A DNA stretch of 43,895 bases from Tannerellaceae bacterium. Lineage in GTDB: Bacteria > Bacteroidota > Bacteroidia > Bacteroidales > Tannerellaceae. The notes under the pieces were generated by a model. It did not search any database, was not told where the DNA came from, and saw only the letters and a program-made list of their open reading frames with translations. A program made the position numbers and the translations under genes. The stretch is from contig JAJQFE010000031.1 in NCBI GenBank assembly GCA_021201295.1, positions 1 to 43,895 of the forward strand, given 5' to 3'. This document shows positions 27,711 through 36,280 of this stretch, in pieces. Position 1 is the stretch's first letter. Each line of letters starts with the position of its first letter.

Positions 27711-27863
27711 AAAGATTATTTTGTCCTCTCCCTCATCGTAAAACTCTATTATGATGTCTTCCCCAACTAACCGTGTAGAGCGACCGGGGCCGTATATTTC
27801 GGCAGTGTTAATGACGGTCATACCGGGATCCATCCCGGTGCGTAAAACAGCTGGTTCTACTTT
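27711..27863 (-). pseudogene. Aldo/keto reductase remnant
   Basis: A minus-strand frame reads KVEPAVLRTGMDPGMTVINTAEIYGPGRSTRLVGEDII. This matches the aldo/keto reductase block around the catalytic Tyr (typical [31 protein letters not shown]), with Asn in place of the usual catalytic Asp. A stop precedes it and the homology ends after about 50 residues at the R1-like repeat. Only this fragment remains in the window, so it cannot encode an active enzyme. Confidence 0.65.
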
Positions 27864-27947
27864 TTATAAGTGGTGGATTTTGAATTTTTAATGACCATTT
27901 TCTATCTTTTTCCTTCCCGGATTGTTTTCTTTAAAAAAAAGAATGTT

Positions 27948-29036
27948 ATGATGTTACTGGAACCTTTTCACACAGATGAATTGAATGTAAAGAATCGGGT
28001 GGTAATGGTCCCTATGACACGTACACGGGCGGACAATCCGGAGTTGGCGGCTAATGACCTCATTGCGGAATATTACGGCCAGCGGGCTTCGGCCGGGCTT
28101 ATCATTATCGAAGGAACTCATGTGAGCCGGATGGCAAGAGGCGCCATCCGTGTACCGGGCATTTACACCCCGGAGCAGATTGCAGGCTGGAGAAAATCGA
28201 CCGGTGCGGTGCATGCGAAAGGAGGTAAAATCTTTGCCCAGATCTGGCATGAAGGCAGGTTGAGTCTTTCCGAAATCCTGGACGGCCACCTGCCGATGGC
28301 TCCTTCGGCGATTAATCCGGGTACAAAAGTTTTCTCGCCCACGGGTGAATTTAAGGATACCACCACACCCCATGCCATGACCATAGAGGAGGTGAAACAG
28401 ACGGTACAGGATTTTGCACAGGCCGCCGCCAATGCGTTGCAGGCAGGTTTTGACGGGGTGGAGATTCATGCGGCCAACGGCTACCTCTTCCATCAGTTTT
28501 TTATGAAATGTTCCAACACGCGTACGGATGCCTACGGAGGAAATATAGAGAACCGCTGCCGTTTCCTGTTTGAAGTACTGGAAGCCATCCGGGAAAAGAT
28601 AGATGTAAAGAAGGTCGGAATCCGTTTATCTCCTCTGCTAAACAAGGCGCAGGGCATGGTGCAGGACGATGAAACAGAGCAGTTGTTCACCTACATGATC
28701 GGCAAACTGAACGATTATCCGCTGGCGTATGTGCATTTGTCAGGCGTTACAGGTGATCCGGCAGCAGACACTCTGAAACAGGTGCTCGACAGTGCCCGTT
28801 ATTACCGGAACATCTACAAAGGAACGCTGATGATCAATAAAGGTTTCACACGGGATACAGCAAATCAGGCGATTGAAGACGGAATTGCAGATATGGTTTC
28901 CTTCGGGGATTTATACATCAGTAATCCTGATTTGGTGGAACGTTTCCGTGCAAATGCTCCCTTAAATGAAAGTGACCGGGATACGTTTTACACGACCGGT
29001 CCTGAAGGATATACAGATTATCCGTTCTATAAATAA
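27948..29036 (+). CDS. NADH:flavin oxidoreductase, Old Yellow Enzyme family
   Basis: Old Yellow Enzymes use FMN and NAD(P)H to reduce activated C=C bonds. This intact 362-residue protein starts MMLLEPFHTDELNVKNRVVMVPMTRTRAD and has EGTHVSRMARGA, the AQIWHEGRLS region, the substrate-binding HAANGYLFHQFF (His and Asn), RTDAYGGNIENRCRF, and GTLMINKGFTRDTA near the phosphate site. The paired ATG codons at 27948 and 27951 are the natural starts; an ATG at 27870 is in frame but less likely. The gene lies between two inverted R2 repeats and is followed by a small lysine-rich gene 34 bases on. Its substrate is unknown. Confidence 0.88.
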   Translation: MMLLEPFHTDELNVKNRVVMVPMTRTRADNPELAANDLIAEYYGQRASAGLIIIEGTHVSRMARGAIRVPGIYTPEQIAGWRKSTGAVHAKGGKIFAQIWHEGRLSLSEILDGHLPMAPSAINPGTKVFSPTGEFKDTTTPHAMTIEEVKQTVQDFAQAAANALQAGFDGVEIHAANGYLFHQFFMKCSNTRTDAYGGNIENRCRFLFEVLEAIREKIDVKKVGIRLSPLLNKAQGMVQDDETEQLFTYMIGKLNDYPLAYVHLSGVTGDPAADTLKQVLDSARYYRNIYKGTLMINKGFTRDTANQAIEDGIADMVSFGDLYISNPDLVERFRANAPLNESDRDTFYTTGPEGYTDYPFYK

Positions 29037-29070
29037 GACAAAGAGTATAAACAGATAAACAGAAAGTCAT

Positions 29071-29235
29071 ATGGATGATGCGGAAAAAAGAGTAAAAAAG
29101 ACTGTGGATAAGATGCCCGGCCATGAGTTGTATGGTTATGGCGAGGCTGGTGTACTGACGGACGAGGCACAGAAAAAAGCCTCTACACTGGAAAAAGAGG
29201 CGAAAGAAAAGAACGCAAAAAAGGATAAGAAATAA
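29071..29235 (+). CDS. Small lysine-rich hypothetical protein
   Basis: This 54-codon frame begins MDDAEKRVKKTVDKMPGHELYGYG and ends in the charged helix LEKEAKEKNAKKDKK. It is very hydrophilic, with no signal peptide or cysteine, and may be helical. It follows the Old Yellow Enzyme by 34 bases on the same strand, so co-transcription is likely. I recognise no family; the low-complexity tail weakens the call, but the tight spacing supports a real gene. Confidence 0.55.
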   Translation: MDDAEKRVKKTVDKMPGHELYGYGEAGVLTDEAQKKASTLEKEAKEKNAKKDKK

Positions 29236-29250
29236 GGGATCAAGAAGTTC

Positions 29251-29590
29251 TTCTGTCGAAGGGGATTTGGCTAAGGCCGATCTTCGATTGTAATCAGTGG
29301 TGGCCGGAAGATTTTATTTCATCTTTAACCACCTAAAAACAGGAGATTTAACTCCCCTCTTGAGAGGGGCAGGGGGTGTGTCACGGAGATAAAGAGATAA
29401 GAATTACAACGGTTTTTATTCCTTTATAACCCCAATGGGATTAAAAAGGAGCCGGACAATGGTAATTCATAGAACAATTGTATCTGTAACACACCCCTGA
29501 CCCCTCTCGAGAGGGGAATAAGAATGATGAAGTTCAGCTATTTATCTACATGGTAAATTTTCTGACCAATACTGATTGCAAATCCTCATG
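29251..29590. repeat. Composite dispersed repeat R2, copy D
   Basis: It starts 15 bases after the lysine-rich gene with the same TTCTGTCGAAGGGGATTTGG end as copy C. Its interior is in the opposite orientation to the interior of copy C. Together the two copies bracket the aldo/keto reductase remnant, the Old Yellow Enzyme and the small gene. Confidence 0.7.
29354..29516. repeat. Inner palindromic element of R2, copy D
   Basis: About 163 bases bounded by CCCCTCTTGAGAGGGG and CCCCTCTCGAGAGGGG. It is the reverse complement of 27292-27453 with scattered substitutions. No gene is inside. Confidence 0.65.
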
Positions 29591-29833
29591 TTCATTGTGT
29601 TAATTTTCTTCCTGTTGTAAACATAAAAAATCTTCCGACCACCCCTGATTATAAACCCGTCTGGTCAGGAATTCTTTTACTCCTTTGGTTACTCATTCTT
29701 TTTCTATGCGATTGACATAGGATGTGAGGGACAGTGACATTCTTATGTCAACACTGGGGAGGTACAGAGGTTAGAGGTGTTGAGGTATATATGCCGGCAG
29801 GGCCCTGGTTATATCCCCTCGGGTCAACTGTTT
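29591..29833. other. Intergenic region with a hairpin downstream of PUL 2
   Basis: No gene is visible. A decayed repeat end lies near 29620-29670. An imperfect hairpin at 29712-29751 (TTGACATA with TATGTCAA at its base) may mark the end of the minus-strand PUL 2 transcript, although neither side has a T-run. Confidence 0.4.
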
Positions 29834-31362
29834 TTACCGGGATATGTATTGGTTGGTGGATTCGATTTCTATGTTTTGCAGGTCTCCTTTTGGGGTATAT
29901 AGGGTGGGAGGAGAGGTTTCAAAATGACTGTGGGTGATAGTGATGTGATCACTGTTTTCCAGGCAAAAGGGGGTGTAGTCCGGAGACGTTTGTCCGGGTT
30001 TGATCCGGTTGAATGTGACTTCTGAAACGGATTGCAGGCGGAAAGGGTAGGTCCATTTATTGGGTTTCTCCCGGTCTCGCCAGGTCAGGGTGACGTTGTG
30101 AAAAGCCAGTCGTTCGCTGTTCCGTAGGAGGAAGCCTTCGCGGGCTCTTTGATCCGGGACTGTTTCCGGGAACATATCTATGTGGACATTTTCCAGGGTG
30201 ATATCCGAAATATTTTTTATGCCTTCGTATCCGGCGATGAGGGAAGTTCCTTCTACGTGGGCATAGATGTCTTTGACCAGTATGTTCCAGATGGCTCCTA
30301 TGCGGGAGTCCGGATTTCTTTTCAGGACTACGAACCGCATGGCATCGGCGCTGCCCCACCAGCCCACGGGTTTGCGGGTACATTCCATCTGGATATTTGA
30401 AAAAATGATGTGTTCGGCTGTGCCGCCATCCCGGATAAAGATGCCCAGTCCCCGATTGGTGTTCCGGATGATGCAGTTGGTGAAATGGATATATCTGAAA
30501 TCTCCGTAACTCTCTGTTCCCAGTTTCAATGCACAGGAGGTAGAGGTCAGGACACAGTTGGTGACGGTTATATTTCACAGTTCCGGTAACCGGATGTTCC
30601 GTTGGTGGTTTTCATGCAAATGGCATCGTCGGCTGTCTCTATGATGCAGTCTGAGATGGTAACATTCCTGCATCCGTCTATATCGATCCCGTCTGCATTG
30701 GCCGCTTTTTCCAGGTCACTGTAGATATAGATCCCCTGTATGTTTACCCGTTCGCACCAGTGTATATGCAAGGTCCAGAAAACGGAATGCCTGAGCCGGA
30801 CCCCGGTGATGGACACATCCTGGCATTCACTCAGGAATACGAGGGTGACGGCTAGCTCTTTCCAACGCCAGCCTAGTAATTCTACTCCGCTTTCTTTGGC
30901 AGCCTGGATATCGTCCCGGATAAAGTCACTTTCTCCTAATGGGGTGTGGTAGTATTGGGGCTGGGCGACTAATTCTCCTTCTCCTTTGATGGCAATGTTT
31001 CTGGCTCCCTGTGCATAAATAAGCATCGGGGTGCTTTCGGATCCTGTGTCTGACAGGTTTGTTTGGATGGTATATAGTTCTTTGCGGTCAGAGGCGATTA
31101 ACCGGGCGCCTGCGGAAAGATAGAGGGTGACGTTGTCTTTCAGTTGCAGCGTGGCGGACAGGTAATCCCCGGCCGGGAAAAACACCGTTCCTCCACCGGA
31201 TAGGTGGCAACTGTCAATGACCTGCTGCAGCCGCTGGGTTTCTACCTGTTTGCCGTCTCCTGGGATGCCTGACTCTTTTACGGAAAAGAATCCTGACAGG
31301 GCGAAACTCTTTCCCGGGATCAATAAACCTATACTGAGAATGAAATAGATACTTCTTTTCAT
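29834..31362 (-). pseudogene. GH28 polygalacturonase-like hydrolase, one frameshift
   Basis: GH28 enzymes cleave galacturonic-acid linkages with a right-handed parallel beta-helix. A signal peptide (to about KSFA) precedes FSVKESGIPGDGKQVETQRLQQVID and FFPAGDYLSATLQLKDNVTLYL, typical of the family. The catalytic region NADGIDIDGCRNVTISDCII and ADDAICMKT follows, then many helix turns. The A-run at 30573-30575 (minus strand) is one base short; restoring it joins GYRNCE to NITVTNCVLTSTSCALKLGTE and gives 509 residues. GH28 relatives also act on rhamnogalacturonan, so the exact activity is open. It is the last gene of the PUL 2 operon. Confidence 0.8.
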
Positions 31363-31389
31363 GGATTTTTATGCTATATATAACGATAT

Positions 31390-32363
31390 TCAGGGTTGAC
31401 CGGGCCATTCCCACTGTAGCAAGTTTTCACTCCAGGCGATCCCGATGGAACTGTTTTTGTCGAAGTCTTCTTCTTCCTCGGTCAGCGGACCTGAGCCGTG
31501 GAAGAACATGACATATTTCCGAATGTCCGGCCGGTCTTTGAGATTGATTACTGTGCCGGCGGTGATCCGTCCTTTGGCCCATTCCCATTCTTCCTGTCCT
31601 AAGGTGATCAGCTCTCCATAGTCTTCCCAATCAGACAGATTCTTCGACTTTTTCATGGCGATCCCGTTTTTAGGGGAGTGGAAGAGGATGTATTCTCCGT
31701 TTTCATTCAGGACACAGACATTCTCTCCTGACTCTGTGTAACCGTAAAAGGTCCAGTCTTTGAAGCTGGTCGTGTAGGACATACTCACCCCGTTCTGTTT
31801 ATAGAAGCACCACCACTTACCCGGATGGTTTTTGTCTTCGATCAGGTAGGGATCGATCATGCGTCCCATCTCTTTTTCCGGGATGTTTTCCTTGACGGGC
31901 AGGAGTTCGGGCTCACTCCAGTTGACCAGGTCTTTACTCCGCATGATAAAGATCCGGGCATCCCCGGTTCCGAAACGGGGCATCTGGTCTACTGTGTAGT
32001 CCGGGCAGGGATAGGTTTGCAGGCACAGGATCCATTCATCCCGGAACCGGATGATATTTCCCGGACTGGAATAGTTCAGCCATTGGTCACGGGGTGTCAG
32101 GATTCGGGGAGGCGTCCAGTCTCTCAGGTTCCCCTTTCTGAAAGGGCCGTATACTGGAAGATACTATCGGATTCTATTTTTACATACGTATAGAACAAAT
32201 AAAACCGGTTGTTATGGAAAAGGACGGCCGGGTCCCGGTAGGCCGTCCGTTCATCTCCCTTAAACAGGATGGGAGAGGAAAGGCCGGCGAGAGGCTCCTG
32301 TGCCTGGAGGATACAGGACAAAAACAGCACAGCCAGTAGAAACAAAAGAGCTTTACTTTGCAT
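31390..32363 (-). pseudogene. Secreted five-bladed beta-propeller glycoside hydrolase, GH43-like, one frameshift
   Basis: A signal peptide (to about ILQAQ) leads to blade motifs of the five-bladed propeller glycosidases: YRDPAVLFHNNRFYLFYTYV, the general acid region around RMIDPYLIEDK, WWCFYKQNGVSMSYTTSFKDW and AKGRITAGTVINL. This fold is shared by GH43, GH117 and GH130; I cannot assign one family with confidence. The minus-strand A-run at 32135-32137 is one base short; restoring it continues SEKGNLRDWTPPRIL and gives 324 residues. It overlaps nothing and follows GH26 by 16 bases, in the PUL 2 operon. It probably trims side chains or a terminal sugar. Confidence 0.7.
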
Positions 32364-32379
32364 GATCCGTAGGGTATTT

Positions 32380-33527
32380 TCAGGGAGTTACTCTTTTTTT
32401 CATATCCTTTTCAAACACACTATTGGGATAATTGTACATCTTTTTGAAATCCGCCACGGCTTTCTTACTGTTTTTCTTTTTCATCCCTTTATAAGGAATA
32501 TAGGGGGAAGCGGACCGGTCATTCTTCCAATCGGCATTATACCAACTGGCTACCCATGCCACGCGTCCGGCCTGGGGATAGTGGGTCAGGATATCCCATA
32601 CGTAGGTTGTCCAGAAGTCCGGGTATTGTTCGGGGTAGCGGGAAACTCCTTCATCGGTCGGACGAAGCCCCACTTCCGTCCAGGCCGCTACCTTGTCATG
32701 GGCTGCCCATAGTCGTACAGGATGGTCAGGTTTTCAATGAGTTTCTCTTTCGGATAGAAATCCGTCAGCCCCGGTTCGTAAATGTCTATTTCTAACACAT
32801 CTACATAGTCATCTCCGGGATAGAGGGAGAAGTCGACAAATTTGTCCGGTGTCCAGCAGTAGAGGAGGTTGTCAATGCCCTGTTCCCTCAGATAATCCAC
32901 CGTTAATCTGAACAATTGAATATAGTTTTCCGCACCGGCCTGTTTCCCCCACCAGAACCATTCTCCGGTCATTTCATGAAACGGGCGGAAGACAATGGGG
33001 CAATTCAGTTCTTTGAACACCGGAATGGCCAGGTCGTCTATGCGGGAAAGGTACCAGTCTAAGGTTGGGTTCTGCTGACGGTCCGGGTTGGAAACGATCT
33101 GTTGAACCAGGTCATAGTCCGCACTTTTCTCTCCGTTGTTCACGGCATAGAAATTGTTGGAGTCCGGGCCTTTCAGGTGCCAGCAATAACCCAGGACAGC
33201 TCCGCGTTTATACGCTTCTTTCATGGCCCGGATGTCCCATTCCATAAACGTTGGGTTTTCTTCGTACCACATGAAGTCGCTTTCATGGAAGGCCGGATGA
33301 TCTCCGGTGATGTCTTTACAATCGGACGTGTTGTAGTTGGGATTATGAGGACCGGCCGTGAATTTGATCGTCGTGGGATTGGCCATGCCGAACATGATCT
33401 GTTTGTCTGCTACTAATTGTTTTAACTGGTTGTATAATTTTTCCGTTTCGGCATTTCTGACCGGCTTTCCGTTTGCCGGAACAAGTAAAAGAAATGATAG
33501 CCATGCAATAAAAAATATCCTTTTCAT
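32380..33527 (-). pseudogene. GH26 endo-beta-mannanase-like hydrolase, one frameshift
   Basis: GH26 enzymes are retaining endo-hydrolases, most often beta-1,4-mannanases. The signal peptide ends near PANG. Catalytic features are the acid/base Glu in RPFHEMTGEWFWWG, and the nucleophile Glu in KVAAWTEVGLRP. Other blocks are YCWTPDKFVDFSLYPGDDYVDVLEIDIYEPG and the C-terminal WVASWYNADW. One G is missing at 32706-32708 on the minus strand; restoring it gives 382 residues, the usual length. Without it the nucleophile is lost. It is probably the main backbone-cutting enzyme of PUL 2; GH26 also includes beta-1,3-xylanases and lichenases, so mannan is likely but not certain. Confidence 0.85.
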
Positions 33528-33652
33528 GTATACTGAGTTTTAGAGTGGTATAAAAATAGATTAAAAAAACGGATTCCTCAAGGCTTTGGTGGCTGTCTTT
33601 CTCCGGGAGGAGGAAGGCAGCCTTTCTAACCTTTATCGAATCATCAACTCCG

Positions 33653-34516
33653 TTAAAAATTGAAGCCTTTCCTTTTAAAGCGCCAGAACCAGGTTTCTCC
33701 ATAGTCCACACTGGGGTTCTGGTAGGCGAGGACCAGCTCGTCCTCTGTCAGGCGGCAGATATCGAATTGGTAAATGATTTTATTGTCTTCATTGACACTG
33801 ATGCCGTAGGGGATAGAGGCGCCTGCTAAATCCAGTTTACTGATGGACCAGATTTCCCCGGCATCTGTCAACACTCGGTCTTCGTCTGCTACCTGCAGGT
33901 TAAAAGATCCCGTAGCCGTTTTGCCATGTTCGGTGGATTGGAAGTTTAACCCTCCTTCCAGGTCAAAGTAGAACTCCCCGTTGATATCCATATCTCCCGG
34001 ATAGTCATCTTTTTTGGCTCCCCAGTCTTCACTCCAGCTAAACCAGTTCCCCAGGTAGGATCCATTTCCCCAGAACACGCCACTGAACTCGGAAGTGGGG
34101 ACATCGGATGCTATGACCCAGGTTTTGCCTGCTCCATTTCCGGTTAGCAGATCCCATGCCGGATTAGCAAAATATTCCGGGTCATTCTGGTTGACGGTGA
34201 AATCTTTGGAGATGCTGACCGGACCTCCGGCGGTGAAGGCGGTGAAGGTGACCATATACTCTCCGGCAAACGGAATATAGGCTTCCGTCCGGGGCTGATT
34301 GGAATATTCCCCACCCCAGGCAAAATAGGGGATAACTCCGGGTGTTTTGTTTTCAAATATGACGGTGTTCCCACCGGCCGGTTCCTGGATAATGTCAAAC
34401 ACCAACTCACTTTCACTGAGTAGGTTTCCCAGCTTATCCCGGTTTTCAACCGGTTCGCAGGAGGCGAACAGCAGGATAAACAGTGTAAAAAGGCCTGTTA
34501 TATTAGTTTTCATCAT
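33653..34516 (-). CDS. Surface lipoprotein, probable PUL glycan-binding protein
   Basis: This intact 287-residue lipoprotein (lipobox LFASC, Cys at about residue 20) occupies the SusE/F-like place between SusD and the hydrolases. Residues of about 35-105 look like a PKD or Ig-like domain (LVFDIIQEPAGGNTVIFENKT, GEYMVTFTAFTAGGPVSISKDF). The rest is rich in aromatic residues (FWGNGSYLGNWFSWSEDWG, YGETWFWRF) and probably forms a carbohydrate-binding domain. No catalytic motif is seen. It likely holds polysaccharide at the surface for GH26. Similar proteins are poorly conserved, so the call rests on context and composition. Confidence 0.7.
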   Translation of the reverse strand: MMKTNITGLFTLFILLFASCEPVENRDKLGNLLSESELVFDIIQEPAGGNTVIFENKTPGVIPYFAWGGEYSNQPRTEAYIPFAGEYMVTFTAFTAGGPVSISKDFTVNQNDPEYFANPAWDLLTGNGAGKTWVIASDVPTSEFSGVFWGNGSYLGNWFSWSEDWGAKKDDYPGDMDINGEFYFDLEGGLNFQSTEHGKTATGSFNLQVADEDRVLTDAGEIWSISKLDLAGASIPYGISVNEDNKIIYQFDICRLTEDELVLAYQNPSVDYGETWFWRFKRKGFNF

Positions 34517-34565
34517 GATGCATGGATTTTAAATAAATAATTGGGTTCATAATAAATGGGCCGGA

Positions 34566-36266
34566 TCAGAACATGACATTTGAGGTTTCCCATCCCGGAT
34601 TCTGTTCCAGTACACCGTCAGACAGTGCGATCTGGTCGTTGGGAATCTGCAGGAATCTCCCGGTCTCCCGGACTCTTTAGTCTATGTTGTCAAAGTATCC
34701 GTTGTTCCGGTCCCTGTTGATGGTAGTCTCGACTCCCATATTTTAGATTTTTGCTCCGGACATGTTTTTCTTTAAGACTACCCCGGCTTCTTTTCCATAC
34801 CAGCGCAACAGGTCATAATAGCGGACGTTCTCAAACGCCAGTTCAAACCGTCTTTCCTGTTGCAGGGCTTCCTCACTGTAAGAGGCGATCGGGTCTAATT
34901 TTGCCCGGACTCTTACCCGGTTGATCCCTTCTGTTATTTTAGTCAACTCCGAATGCATCAGCAACACATCGGCAAAACAGATCAATACGATATCCTGGGA
35001 GTTATTCACACTGAATATCTGCAGGCTGTTGTAGAGAACCACATTGTAGTTGACGATTTCTCCATTCTCATCTTCTACATTGATAGGCATATACTTTTTC
35101 TCCCAGAACCCGGTTTCCTGCCACATCATATCTCCGCCCCATTCATAGCCGGTCACGCCTTCCGTTTCATCGTTCACGTTGTAGATCGATCCTTTTTTAC
35201 GCAGGTCATGATCCGGCCATTCATTATAGAGTACCGGGTTTACGGGCCCGAATCCCCAGCCTTGTCCGAACGGGATCTGTTTCTGGTCTCTCAGGCCGTG
35301 GTAGATATCGATCTGGTTGCTGTAGTTGTTGTCGTAGGTGCCGGAGGGAGAGTGCCGGATGACAAACATATTTTCCCTGTTGGCTCCGTCTTCGCCCAGC
35401 CAGCTTAAGTTGTTTTCTGCGGCATACGGGTATTTGGCTTCCGAAATATCAATGGAGTAGGGCCATTAGTTCCTGAAATCGTCTGTCAACTGGTGGCCGC
35501 TGTTCTGGATACAATCCGTTAGCCATGCGATTACCTGGTTGGCGGTGACCGTACTTTCATCTACCAGGCGGACCTCCTTGCGTGCATTCTGGTGATAGTA
35601 GCCGTCATAGAAGAGATAGGCACGTGCCATGAGGGCTTCGGTGGCCCATTTGGTTGCGCGTCCTAATTCTGAGGCGGGTTGTTGCACGGAAGGGAGCACT
35701 TCAATCGCTGTTTTTAGGTCATAGAATATTTGTCCGTAGAGTTCTTCCGGCGTTGCTTTCGGATTGTTTTGTGGCGTAGGATTGATCACCAACGGAACCG
35801 TACCCCATAGCTGGGCCATGGTGAAGTAGTAGTGGGCACGTAAGAAATGGGCTTCACCGAGGATCTTATTTTTCTGCTCGTTGCTGTCCCATTCAGTGAT
35901 CTGGTCCAGGCTGGCCAGCAACATGTTGCAACGGAATATCCCTTTGTAGAGCGTAGACCAGGTGCCTCCTAACTGGCTGTCACTGGTTACTTTGAATACG
36001 TTCATTGCCTGTGGGATCTGGTCATTCTGTCCCCCTCCTCCGAAGCGGTTGTCGGAAAGGATTTCTCCGATCATAAAAGGGTGTACAGCCGCATCAAAGG
36101 CCAACATGATGGAGTAAGCACCATATAGGGATTGGGTGGCGTCTTCCGGGGAAACCGGGAAATTGGAACTATCTTTCTTGGTCAGGTTGTCTGTCTCCAG
36201 AAAGTCGCTGCAACTCAGGTTCCATAGGGAGATGGAAGCCAGTAGATAGATAAATATGCGTTTCAT
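34566..36266 (-). pseudogene. PUL 2 SusD-like lipoprotein, three in-frame stops
   Basis: Restored length is 566 residues. The lipoprotein signal ends in NLSC. Family blocks are SNFPVSPEDATQSLYGAYSIM, KILGEAHFLRAHYYFTMAQLWGTVPLV, GRATKWATEALMARAYLFYDG, DIVLICFADVLLMHSELT, INRVRVRAKLDPI, ERRFELAFENVRYYDLLRW and the end IPNDQIALSDGVLEQNPGW. Three TAA codons interrupt an otherwise perfect frame: 35466-35468, 34743-34745 and 34677-34679. Each could arise by one substitution from a sense codon. It follows SusC by 14 bases. It binds glycan and closes the SusC channel; specificity is unknown. Confidence 0.85.
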
Positions 36267-36280
36267 AAGTCGTTCTTGAT

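Noticed and set aside
27456-27833. 125-codon minus-strand frame as a whole gene
   Set aside because: Only its first third resembles a protein family (aldo/keto reductase). The rest is translated repeat sequence, so it is annotated as a remnant.
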